A model generated the notes under the pieces. That model made no database searches. It was not told where the DNA came from and was given only the letters and a program-made list of their open reading frames with translations. This document shows, piece after piece, positions 49,485 through 57,405 of a DNA stretch of 64,000 nucleotides. The translations under genes were made by a program, and so were the position numbers. The DNA is from JADGRF01 sp035274465 (lineage in GTDB: Bacteria > Myxococcota_A > Polyangia > Polyangiales > JAFGIB01): contig DATEOF010000477.1 of assembly GCA_035274465.1 (NCBI GenBank), positions 1 through 64,000 on the forward strand. The letters run 5' to 3'. Position 1 is the first letter of the stretch. Each line of letters opens with the position of its first letter.

Positions 49485-50519
49485 TTACGCCGGGACCGGC
49501 GCGCGCGGGTGCAGTAGTTGCTCCGATTTGAGCTCGGCCCAGAAATCGGCCGGGATCGGCAAGTCGAGCGCCGCCACGTTCTGGGTGTGCTCAGCGACGC
49601 TCTGCGAGCCCGGGATGACGCTCACGACCAGCGGGTGGGCCAGGATGAACTGCAGCGCAGCGCCGAGCAGCGAGACTTTATGGCGGTCGCAGACGGCGCG
49701 GATGCGCGCCACCTTGTCGACGATGTGAGGCGGGGCATCCGAATAGTTGTAGGTCGTCTTGCCGGCGAGGATCCCCGAGTTCAGCGGGCCTCCGTCCACG
49801 ATGCCGACGCCGCGCTTCTCACACTCGGGAAAGAGCGTGTCGAGCGGCTCCTGCTCGAGAAGGGTGTAGCGACCGGCGAGCAGGAACAGATCCGGGTCGG
49901 TGAGCTCGAGTAGCCGCGCGCAGGCTTGCCACTCGTTGACGCCTGCGCCGATCGCCGCGACCTGTCCACTCGCGCGCAGCTCGTCGAGCGCACGCCAGCC
50001 ACCGAGTCGGAGCAGCTCCTGGATGCGCTCCTCGGCAGCTTCCCGGCTACCGTGGACGAGGCTGCACAGGTCGTGAGCCCACAGGATATCGATGCGATCG
50101 AGCCCGGTGCGCTTCAGCGTCGACTCGTACGAGCGCATCACACCATCGTACGAATAGTCGTAGACGAAGCGAACTTGCGGAGTCTGCACGAAGAAGTAGC
50201 CGTTCACCCGGTCCGGCGCGCACGGCTCGAGTAAGCGGCCGACCTTGGATGCGATCAGGAACTGGTCGCGGACTTTTTGCCGCAACAGCCTGCCCACGCG
50301 CAGCTCCGAGAGTCCGAGCCCGTAGAACGGCGCCGTGTCGAAGTAACGCAAGCCGCTGTTCCAGACCGAGCCGAGGATCTCATCGCATTCATCCTCGGCG
50401 AGTGCGCGCAAGTAGTTTCCGAGCGGCGCGGACCCGAAGCCGAGTGCGGTGAAGCTCAGGTCGCGTCCCCCGCGGGAGGTGAATCGCCGCACGCTCGCGG
50501 CAGTCTTCGAAGCCACCAT
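49485..50519 (-). CDS. Aldo-keto reductase (D-threo-aldose/L-fucose 1-dehydrogenase-like)
   Basis: A 344-residue AKR. The substrate/cofactor start LGFGSAPLGN, the catalytic Asp-Tyr region FDTAPFYGLGLSE, Lys in IASKVGRLL, His in DILWAHD, and C-terminal VIPGSQSVAEHTQN are typical of AKRs that oxidise L-fucose, D-arabinose or pyridoxal. An aldose dehydrogenase here would produce a lactone, fitting the SMP-30 lactonase and enolase-superfamily dehydratases nearby. Start ATG at 50519 (MVASKTAAS). It is the first gene of the minus operon and faces the operator cluster. Confidence 0.87.
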   Translation of the reverse strand: MVASKTAASVRRFTSRGGRDLSFTALGFGSAPLGNYLRALAEDECDEILGSVWNSGLRYFDTAPFYGLGLSELRVGRLLRQKVRDQFLIASKVGRLLEPCAPDRVNGYFFVQTPQVRFVYDYSYDGVMRSYESTLKRTGLDRIDILWAHDLCSLVHGSREAAEERIQELLRLGGWRALDELRASGQVAAIGAGVNEWQACARLLELTDPDLFLLAGRYTLLEQEPLDTLFPECEKRGVGIVDGGPLNSGILAGKTTYNYSDAPPHIVDKVARIRAVCDRHKVSLLGAALQFILAHPLVVSVIPGSQSVAEHTQNVAALDLPIPADFWAELKSEQLLHPRAPVPA

Positions 50520-50533
50520 CGATGCTCCTGTTG

Positions 50534-50633
50534 TGTCAGACGCTGCTAGGGCGATGTCTGACCTCGGTCGAGACACTGTTGGATCGAACGCACAAACGCA
50601 ATCCGTCCCACGCTTGGAAACTGTCAGACGCTG
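50534..50633. promoter_or_regulatory. Three-copy GTCAGAC operator candidate in the divergent control region
   Basis: Within the 178-base gap between the aldo-keto reductase (minus) and aldolase (plus) genes, TGTCAGACGCTG occurs twice as a perfect 12-bp direct repeat (50534-50545, 50622-50633). GTCTGAC at 50556-50562 is the inverted form of GTCAGAC (50535-50541), with centres 21 bp apart, i.e. two helical turns. This is a typical spacing for a dimeric regulator. No regulator is encoded next to it. Which family binds is unknown. Confidence 0.5.
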
Positions 50634-50697
50634 CGCACGCGCGCGTCCGGGCGCTGTTCGGGTCGGTGCCGCAATGTTAGCGTCGCGCCCTACCCGT

Positions 50698-51564
50698 ATG
50701 TCGAGACCTCCGGCAGGCGCGAAGACTTGGTCGAACCCGCATGCGGTCCTGCACGCAGCGAGCGAGCCGCTGGGTGCTGCGCTCCTGCGCGGCGAGCAGC
50801 TCCGCGCGAAGCTGCACACCGCAGGTGCGTGCGCGCTCGGGAGCTTCCTGATCGAGCTCCCTACCCCCGCGGTCTTGCCTGCGTTGTCACTGGCCGGCTT
50901 CGACTTCGTGGTCCTCGACCTGGAGCACTCGTCGCTCGACTTCTCGGCGTTGCAGGTGCTCATCACGGCTGCTCACGCCGCCGGCATCGCCGCGCTGGTC
51001 CGACCCCACAGCGCCGAAGCGGGACTGATCGGGAAGATCCTGGACATGGGTGCGAACGGCATCATGGCGTCGCACGTCGACACCGCGGAGCGCGCGCGCG
51101 CGGTCGTCGAAGCGGCACGTTTCCCACCACGCGGGACGCGCAGCTTCTCGCCGCTCATGAAGTTCGATCCACTGGAACACCCGCTGCAGGCGCTGGGTGA
51201 CGCGACCTATGTCGTCGCCCAGATCGAAGGGCGCGCGGCGCTGTCGCGCGTGGACGAAATCGCTGCGGTGGCCGGCGTGGATGCGCTGTTCGTCGGGCCG
51301 TACGACCTCGCGCTGTCGCTCGATGTCCCGCCTGGCAGTCCCGAAGTCCGAACTCTCGCCCAGCGCGCGCTACGTGGAGTTCCTGAAGCCGTGTCGCTCG
51401 GCATCTACATCGATGACCCGGCGCAATGCGGCGCCTGGGCGGAGCACGGGTTCAGGCTGCAGTGCGTGAGCTTCGACGGGCGCCTGCTGGCGAATGGCGC
51501 CCGTTCGGTCATGTCGGAAGCGACGCGCGCGTTGTCGGCGCGGCGCGGGGAGTCGGATCAGTGA
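50698..51564 (+). CDS. HpcH/HpaI-family class II aldolase
   Basis: A 288-residue pyruvate-dependent class II aldolase (HpcH, YfaU, GarL family) that should cleave a 2-keto-hydroxyacid into pyruvate and an aldehyde. Motifs: VVLDLEHSSLDF (metal/base region), ALVRPH Arg, GIMASHVDTAE, metal Glu in AQIEGRAAL and Asp in LFVGPYDLA. I start at the ATG at 50698; an ATG at 50674 is also open. Its stop overlaps the GTG of the hydratase gene by 4 bp. In the pathway it would act after dehydration of an aldonate. Confidence 0.85.
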   Translation: MSRPPAGAKTWSNPHAVLHAASEPLGAALLRGEQLRAKLHTAGACALGSFLIELPTPAVLPALSLAGFDFVVLDLEHSSLDFSALQVLITAAHAAGIAALVRPHSAEAGLIGKILDMGANGIMASHVDTAERARAVVEAARFPPRGTRSFSPLMKFDPLEHPLQALGDATYVVAQIEGRAALSRVDEIAAVAGVDALFVGPYDLALSLDVPPGSPEVRTLAQRALRGVPEAVSLGIYIDDPAQCGAWAEHGFRLQCVSFDGRLLANGARSVMSEATRALSARRGESDQ

Positions 51565-52382
51565 CAGAGCACACGAACGAACCCGCAGTGGAGCGCTGTG
51601 CGGCGCTGCTCGAAGAAGCCGAGCGCGCGCGCTACCCCATCGCGCCACCGCGCGAGACATTCCCCAAGCTGAGCATCGCCGATGCCTATCGCGTGCAGCT
51701 CGCGAATGTCGCGCGACGCAAGCGCGGCGGCGAGCGCGTGATCGGTCACAAGGTAGGCTTGACGGCCAAGGCGATGCAGGAGCTCTTCGGCGTCGATGAG
51801 CCCGACTACGGTCACCTGTTCGACACGATGCTGCACGATGCGGTACGCCCGCTCGACCTGAGCGCGCTGATCGATCCGCAGATAGAAGTCGAACCGGCGT
51901 TCGTCCTGGGCCGCAAGCTCGAAGGGGGAAGCCTCGGCGTCGACGAGGTGCTCGCCGCGACCGACTGCATCATGGTGTGCTTCGAGGTGATCGACTCGCG
52001 CGTCGTCGACTGGCGCATCGGCATTCAAGACACCGTGGCGGACAACGGCTCGTCGGCACGTGTCGTCCTGGGATCGCAGCGGGTGAAGCCCCGCGAGTTG
52101 GACCTGGCGAATCTCGAGACCGTGCTCGAGCTCGACGGACAGGTGGTCGAGCGCGGCAACACCGGCGCGGTCCTCGGGCATCCGGCACGCAGCGTGGCGT
52201 GGCTCGCGAGCACGCTCTCGCGATTTGGGTTGGCGCTCGAGCCCGGAGACATCGTGCTGCCTGGCACGTGCACGCGTTGCCGCCGCATCGCGGGTCGCCA
52301 CGGCGCGAGAGGGAGCATGCACGGGCTCGGCAACGTCTCCATCGAGTTCGAAAACTCGCCCACGATCACGGGCAAACAATAG
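51561..52382 (+). CDS. 2-keto-4-pentenoate hydratase/decarboxylase-like (MhpD/HpaH family)
   Basis: A 273-residue fumarylacetoacetate-hydrolase-fold protein of the MhpD/HpaH/DmpE type (hydration of 2-oxo-4-enoates, or vinylpyruvate decarboxylation). Typical: IGHKVGLTAKAMQELFGV, metal acid in IDPQIEVEPAFVLG, CFEVIDSRVVDW and RIGIQDTVADN. GTG start overlaps the aldolase stop (GTGA). Such a hydratase paired with an HpaI aldolase is known from aromatic meta-cleavage pathways, yet no dioxygenase is present here, so its substrate is likely sugar- or hydroxyacid-derived. Confidence 0.87.
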   Translation: MTEHTNEPAVERCAALLEEAERARYPIAPPRETFPKLSIADAYRVQLANVARRKRGGERVIGHKVGLTAKAMQELFGVDEPDYGHLFDTMLHDAVRPLDLSALIDPQIEVEPAFVLGRKLEGGSLGVDEVLAATDCIMVCFEVIDSRVVDWRIGIQDTVADNGSSARVVLGSQRVKPRELDLANLETVLELDGQVVERGNTGAVLGHPARSVAWLASTLSRFGLALEPGDIVLPGTCTRCRRIAGRHGARGSMHGLGNVSIEFENSPTITGKQ

Positions 52383-52394
52383 AGGTTGCGTCCC

Positions 52395-52853
52395 ATGAGT
52401 GAACTGACTGCCGACTCGCTAGCCCAGACGATCCGCACGTATTTCGATGGCTGCAACGAAGCGAATCCAGACAAGATGACTTCGTGCATGGAGCCCGACG
52501 CTGTGCACTATTTCCCGGCGGGCGCTCCGCAGGGCACGTTCAAGGGCGCTGCAGCCATCGCTGCTGGGTGGGTGCGCGCGGTGGAGAACCTGGGATCGAT
52601 CTGGACGATCGACCACATGCTGGTGGATGCCGGGCGGCTCGAAGCGGTGATCGAGTGGACACACTTCAAGCCCAAACAGAACATCTACCTGCGTGGCGAC
52701 GAGTGGTACGTGTTCTCGCCCCGTGGGCGCATCCGTGAAATCCGCGCCTACTACGCCTGCCCGACGCACACACCGGCGCGCACCCACGAGCTGGGTGACT
52801 TCGACTACGAGCGTCGCGGCTATCCGCACAACCCCCCTGCCGTCAAACGCTGA
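52395..52853 (+). CDS. SnoaL/NTF2-like protein
   Basis: A 152-residue single-domain protein with the alpha+beta cone fold pattern of NTF2/SnoaL proteins (IRTYFDGCNEANPDKMTSCM, AVHYFPAGAPQGTFKGAAAIAAGW). Such proteins may be isomerases, dehydratases or lactone hydrolases. Two histidines (in HYFPAG and DHMLVD) line the expected pocket. It lies between the hydratase and the enolase-superfamily gene with 12- and 9-base gaps. Substrate unknown. Confidence 0.75.
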   Translation: MSELTADSLAQTIRTYFDGCNEANPDKMTSCMEPDAVHYFPAGAPQGTFKGAAAIAAGWVRAVENLGSIWTIDHMLVDAGRLEAVIEWTHFKPKQNIYLRGDEWYVFSPRGRIREIRAYYACPTHTPARTHELGDFDYERRGYPHNPPAVKR

Positions 52854-52862
52854 CGTGCTCGC

Positions 52863-53963
52863 ATGAAGATCACTTCCACCGAGACCTTTCTGCTGAACAT
52901 CCCGATCGGCTCGGTCATCGGCGACAGCAGGCAGTCGGTCTCGGCGGTGGAGATCGTCGGCTTGAAGATCAAGACCGACGCCGGCATCACCGGCACAGGC
53001 TACACCGTGACGGTCGGCCACGGTGGCAGCGTCGTTCAAAAGGTGCTCGATACGCTGTACGTGCGCGAGCTCATCGGGCGCGACCCACACGAGGTTCGCG
53101 CGATCTGGAAGAGCCTGTACACCGGCAAGGCGCACTGGATCGGGCGTGCGGGCGCGACGACGATGGCGCTGGCTGCCGTCGACATCGCCCTGTGGGACAT
53201 CATGGCGAAAGCGGCCGAGCGCCCGCTGTGGCAGCTGTTGGGCGGCGCGTGCAGCTCGGCGCTTCCCGTCTACAACACGCACGCCGGCTGGTTGAACTTC
53301 TCGATCGCCCAGCTTCAGGACGAAGCGAAGCGCCTGCTCGATGCGGGTTACACGGCGCTCAAGATGAAGGTCGGCCTGGCAGACTCACGGGAGGACCTGC
53401 GCCGCGTGCGCGCCGTTCGCGAGACCATCGGTCGCGAGGTGGCGTTGATGGTCGATGCCAATCAGGCGTGGGATCCCCTGCAGGCCCGGACGGCAGCGCG
53501 CCTCCTCGAGGGGCTCGAGCTGACCTGGTTGGAGGAGCCGCTCCACCCCGAAGACATCCCGGCCCACCGCGCGCTGAAAGAATCGACGTCCATCCCGATC
53601 GCCCTCGGAGAACAGCTGTACACGACGCACGCGTTTCGTGACTACCTGACACAACGCGCGGTCGACATCGTGCAAGTCGACGTGTGCCGTCTGGGTGGCA
53701 TCACCCCCTGGCTCGAGGTCGCAGCGCTGGCAAAGGCCCACGGCGTCCGCGTCTGCCCGCACTGCGGGGATCTCATGCAGGTTCACCAACACCTGATCCG
53801 TGCGATCGACAATCACTGGTACCTCGAAGTCATCCCGCTGTGGGAGGTCGGGCCGTTCGTGCACCAGATCCAGATCGCCGACGGCATGTGCCTGCCTCCG
53901 TCGGAACCAGGTGCTGCTTCGGACTTGACCGCGGCAGCGTTCGAACGTTTTCGCGTGAGCTGA
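52863..53963 (+). CDS. Enolase-superfamily dehydratase (mandelate racemase-like)
   Basis: A 366-residue mandelate-racemase/muconate-lactonizing family member with a full active site: K167-x-K169 in LKMKVG, metal ligands D198 (VDANQAW), E224 (LEEP) and E250 (GEQLYT), and the Asp-His dyad D273 / H300 (VCPHCGD). It likely dehydrates an aldonate (fuconate, rhamnonate, arabinonate or similar) to a 2-keto-3-deoxy acid. The two other enolase-superfamily genes on the opposite strand are distinct. The lactonase gene follows by 10 bases. Confidence 0.9.
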   Translation: MKITSTETFLLNIPIGSVIGDSRQSVSAVEIVGLKIKTDAGITGTGYTVTVGHGGSVVQKVLDTLYVRELIGRDPHEVRAIWKSLYTGKAHWIGRAGATTMALAAVDIALWDIMAKAAERPLWQLLGGACSSALPVYNTHAGWLNFSIAQLQDEAKRLLDAGYTALKMKVGLADSREDLRRVRAVRETIGREVALMVDANQAWDPLQARTAARLLEGLELTWLEEPLHPEDIPAHRALKESTSIPIALGEQLYTTHAFRDYLTQRAVDIVQVDVCRLGGITPWLEVAALAKAHGVRVCPHCGDLMQVHQHLIRAIDNHWYLEVIPLWEVGPFVHQIQIADGMCLPPSEPGAASDLTAAAFERFRVS

Positions 53964-53973
53964 GGAGCGATAC

Positions 53974-54840
53974 ATGACCGTCTTTGCATCCGAGCTGGGT
54001 TCCCCCGAAGCACCTGTGTTTCTGTCCGATAAAAGCCTGCTGTGCGTGGAGATGAGTCCCGACAAAGGCTGCGTCACGCACTTCAGCGCCGACGGCAAGA
54101 CTCGCCGCCAGCTGGCACGCACCGGCCGGCCCAACGGCCTCGCGCTCGATCGGGCAGGCGCCATCTGGATCGCCGAGACGGCGCAGCGCGCCGTGTTGCG
54201 CATGAACCTGCAAGGCGAGAGCGAGGTGATCGCGACGAAGTGCGGCGGCGAGCCGTTTCTGTTCCTGAACGATCTCGCGTTCGGGCCGAACGGCGATCTC
54301 TTCGTCACCGACTCCGGCATCTTGTTCGACGAGATCGCTCCGGGTGGTGCGCTCGTCCCTCACTACCGGAAGCTGAGCTACGACGGCCGCGTCTACCGCA
54401 TCGACGTGAAGACGCGCTCGGTCGAGCTGATCGATCGAGGAATCCAGTTCACGAACGGCCTGGCGTTTGGGACCGACGGGAACCTGTACGTGAACGAAAC
54501 GTTGACGGGCAACATCTACCGCTACAGGTGCGAGCGCGGCGTGGTGACGGGAAAGCGCGAGCTGTTCGGCAACGTGATCGAGCGTTTCAACGAGGCAGAG
54601 CTGAAAGGTCCTGACGGCATGAAGTTCGCTGCCGATGGCACGCTGTGGGTGGCCGTGTTCGGGCAGGGCGACGTCACGGTGTTGGATACGCGCGGCGCCG
54701 TGGTGCGCAGGATCGAGACTCAGGGCACCTATCCGACCAACCTCGCGTTCTCCGAGCAACGAATCTACGTCACCGAAGGAGAGACTGGCACGCTCCAGGT
54801 CTACGGCGTCGAGACCTCGGGTTTCGCCCTGTTCGGCTGA
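53974..54840 (+). CDS. SMP-30/gluconolactonase-type lactonase
   Basis: A 288-residue six-bladed beta-propeller of the SMP-30/gluconolactonase/LRE family. Metal-site residues: E12 (SPEAPVF), N in FLNDLAFG and FTNGLAFG, D in GPDGMKFA, all present. It should hydrolyse the lactone made by the aldo-keto reductase. Last gene of the plus catabolic operon, ending 3 bases before the convergent enolase-superfamily gene. Confidence 0.88.
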   Translation: MTVFASELGSPEAPVFLSDKSLLCVEMSPDKGCVTHFSADGKTRRQLARTGRPNGLALDRAGAIWIAETAQRAVLRMNLQGESEVIATKCGGEPFLFLNDLAFGPNGDLFVTDSGILFDEIAPGGALVPHYRKLSYDGRVYRIDVKTRSVELIDRGIQFTNGLAFGTDGNLYVNETLTGNIYRYRCERGVVTGKRELFGNVIERFNEAELKGPDGMKFAADGTLWVAVFGQGDVTVLDTRGAVVRRIETQGTYPTNLAFSEQRIYVTEGETGTLQVYGVETSGFALFG

Positions 54841-54843
54841 GGC

Positions 54844-56001
54844 TCACTCCTCACCGCGCTCCGGTGGTACGAGGTAGCGCCCCGCGCCCTCGCGCCGCGG
54901 GAACGGAAACTGGATCGGACCCGGCGGCGGACTCGCCTGCAGCGCTGCGAGTTTCTCGCGATCGATCTCCACCCCGAAGCCCTTCGACTGACCGAGCACG
55001 ATGAAGCCGTCCTCGATCTGATTGTCGAACGACAGACCCTGGTCGCGGTTGGTTCCGATGACTTCCATGCTCGTATGATTGGGCAGCGCTGCGGCGACGT
55101 GCGCCATGAAGTTGGCTTGGCAGTTCGTCATCGACACCGGCAAGTGGTACGCGGCTGCGAGGTGCGCCACCTGCCGGCAGCCGGTCACGCCCGAATGGAG
55201 CGGCGACACGTCCACCAGATCGACCGCTTGCTGCGTGATCAACGGAAAAAAATCCGCGACGCTGTTGAGGTTCTCACCCGTCGCGACGGCGGCAGCCACC
55301 TGGCGCGACACCGTGCGCAAGCCAGCGTAGTCCCAGCGCCGCGCTGGCTCCTCGACCACCGCCAGCTCGAAGTGCTCCTCGAGTCGTCCGATGTAACGTA
55401 CGGCTTGTTTCGGTGACCAGTACTCGTTGGCGTCGACCATGAGCACCGGCCGCTCCGACGCGACGCTGAGCGCCTCCCGCACGACGCCCAGGCGGCGCAG
55501 ATCCGTGCGGAGATCCAGACCGACCTTGAGCTTCCCGCCATCCACGCCGCGCTCGGCGAAGCCGCGATAGAACGCGAACAACTCGTCATCCGAGAGCGGA
55601 TAGTCGAGCCCACTCGCGTACGCCTTCACGCGTGGCTCACGTGCGCCCAGGGTCTGCCACACCGGCTCGTCGGCGAGCTTGGCCTTCAGGTCCCACAACG
55701 CGATGTCGATGGCGCTCAGCGCGAAGTTGGCCTCGCCTTCGTTGCCCGCCTTGTGCAGCCGATCGTTGAGCCGAATCCAGAGGCCTGCGGTCTCGCGCGG
55801 ATCGGCGCCCTCGATCGCCGGGAAGAGTGCGGGTACCCCGGCCGCGCTGAAGCCGACCGCGATGCCCGTGATGTTCGCGTCGGTCTCGAGGAACAAGATC
55901 GACGCGGGCATGACGTCGAAACCTGCCGGCAGGTTTGCGTCGCCCAGGCGGCGATCGAGCCGCATCACATACTGCTCGACGCTAAAGCCGGTTATCTTCA
56001 C
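54844..56001 (-). CDS. Enolase-superfamily protein, second copy
   Basis: A 385-residue MR/MLE-type protein with GTG start (AGGAG 7 bases upstream). Active-site residues K157-x-K159 (GKLKVG), D190 (VDANEYW), E217 (VEEP) and E243 (TGENL) are intact, but the usual His of the Asp-His dyad is absent: the matching strand reads VSMTNCQAN. Acid/base chemistry may rely on the KxK side alone. The start overlaps the stop of the degenerate paralogue upstream (GTGA), so the two are co-translated and may form a heteromer. Confidence 0.85.
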   Translation of the reverse strand: MKITGFSVEQYVMRLDRRLGDANLPAGFDVMPASILFLETDANITGIAVGFSAAGVPALFPAIEGADPRETAGLWIRLNDRLHKAGNEGEANFALSAIDIALWDLKAKLADEPVWQTLGAREPRVKAYASGLDYPLSDDELFAFYRGFAERGVDGGKLKVGLDLRTDLRRLGVVREALSVASERPVLMVDANEYWSPKQAVRYIGRLEEHFELAVVEEPARRWDYAGLRTVSRQVAAAVATGENLNSVADFFPLITQQAVDLVDVSPLHSGVTGCRQVAHLAAAYHLPVSMTNCQANFMAHVAAALPNHTSMEVIGTNRDQGLSFDNQIEDGFIVLGQSKGFGVEIDREKLAALQASPPPGPIQFPFPRREGAGRYLVPPERGEE

Positions 56002-57071
56002 ACGCCCGCTCCTGACCCGTGGATCGTGTGGAGGCCATGACCCGGGCGATCTCCTGCGACTGCCCAACCCTGCTCGATGCGCACATCACTCACGAGTGTG
56101 CCGAACGCCGGCTCCGGACGACTCACTTCCAGACTCGTCACATTCGGAAGCGCCCCTGCCAGCTGCGCGTTCAAGTTGCCTGGCGCATCGCACAGCACGA
56201 CCGGCAGCTCCAACCCGAAGGCAGCATCTGCGAGCTGCAGCGCGCCCGTGATCCCGAGCCGACTGGGATCCAGCTGAATGATGTCGAGGCTGCGGTGATG
56301 CAGATGAGAGAGAAACTGTGCGAACCCATCGAGGCCGGCTCCGCCGCAGACTGCCGCGCGGATAGCACTCGACACGCGCTTCAGGCCGAGGAAGTCGTGA
56401 CGATTCGTGGGTGCTTCGACCCACGCGATGTCGAATGCGCGCTCGAGGGCGCGCGCGTTCCGGATCGCCTCCTTGGGCGACCAGAGTGCGTCGGCGTCCA
56501 GGATCAGCGTCGGAGGGCCAGCGTGCGCGGCTGGATGCAGCGCTCGTTGCAAGAACTCGATGCGGCGCAGATCGGCGTCCCGATCGATGCCGACGCGTAG
56601 CGTCCCTGCGCGGATCCCGTAGTCGCGCGCCCAGCCAGCGTGATGATCGTGGAGCGACTGGTCGCTGTCGGTCGAGGGACGAGCGCTTCCGTGCACGGGT
56701 ACACGCGGGCGCGAGCCACCGAGCGTCTTCCACAGCGGCTCGTTCCTGGCTTTGGCCTTGAGATCCCACAAGGCGATGTCGAGCAATGCGGCTGCTTGCC
56801 GAGCCGGCGTAGCAGCGCCATGCGTGTCGAGGCCGCGGTTCAGCCTGTGCCACAGCCCCGTGACCGACCGTGGATCCTCGCCGAGGATCCAGGCCTCCAG
56901 CAGCGCGCGCGCCGCCGGGATCACATCCTCGCGCCCGACCGCGGTGCCCACGAGCGCCTCGTCGGTCGTCGTCACCTCGAGCAGGCAGAGCGGCGGGTGG
57001 GCGTGCACGCCAGCCTGACCGTCGGGCCAGGATGCAGGCAGCGAAGTCGTACGGAGGCCGGTGACGCGCAC
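55998..57071 (-). CDS. Degenerate enolase-superfamily paralogue
   Basis: A 357-residue protein of the same family (LDIALWDLKAKARNEPLWKTLGG is typical), but its active site is altered. The KxK pair is T157-L-R159, the third metal ligand position (GE) reads C-G-G, and the His strand reads VVLCDAPGN. Only D192 (LDADALW) and E219 (VEAP) remain. It is probably not a metal-dependent enolase-type catalyst. Translation coupling to the better-preserved copy suggests a structural or regulatory subunit. GTG start at 57071 chosen by homology; no clear ribosome site. Confidence 0.75.
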   Translation of the reverse strand: MRVTGLRTTSLPASWPDGQAGVHAHPPLCLLEVTTTDEALVGTAVGREDVIPAARALLEAWILGEDPRSVTGLWHRLNRGLDTHGAATPARQAAALLDIALWDLKAKARNEPLWKTLGGSRPRVPVHGSARPSTDSDQSLHDHHAGWARDYGIRAGTLRVGIDRDADLRRIEFLQRALHPAAHAGPPTLILDADALWSPKEAIRNARALERAFDIAWVEAPTNRHDFLGLKRVSSAIRAAVCGGAGLDGFAQFLSHLHHRSLDIIQLDPSRLGITGALQLADAAFGLELPVVLCDAPGNLNAQLAGALPNVTSLEVSRPEPAFGTLVSDVRIEQGWAVAGDRPGHGLHTIHGSGAGV

Positions 57072-57118
57072 GGCTAGTGGACGCGAATGTGCTCGTTCCC
57101 GAGCTTCGAGTCTAGAGC

Positions 57119-57382
57119 CTAGAAGACCTTGCACTGAGGCGAGAAGCCCGGTGGCAAGCCGCCGGCCCAGGACTCGGGGCTGACGCCGAAGGGATGCGCC
57201 TTGAAGAACTCGGTGCCGTGCCAGTAGAACACCATCGGCGCGGTCGGGCTTGCGGCCTTCGGACCCGTCACGACGTCGATGCCGCCCAGGCCCATGTAGT
57301 TGATCGTCCCGGCACGGAACGCCGGACATTCGCTCGGCACTGGAGGAACCACGGATCCGGGCGGTGTGGCGCCCAGCGGCAT
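57119..57382 (-). pseudogene. Esterase relic, N- and C-terminal parts fused by internal deletion
   Basis: An 87-codon open frame. Its first half (ECPAFRAGTINYMGLGGIDV ... PMVFYWHGT) reads like the N-terminal oxyanion part of myxobacterial PHB-depolymerase/esterase lipoproteins. Its last part (FFKAHPFGVSPESWAGGLPP to the stop) reads like the C-terminus of the same family. The middle with the catalytic Ser, Asp and His, and the signal peptide, are missing. The family assignment is from memory, without a search. It lies just after the hydrolase gene on the minus strand. Confidence 0.45.
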
Positions 57383-57405
57383 CGAGCGCGACCGGCGCTG
57401 CTCCT

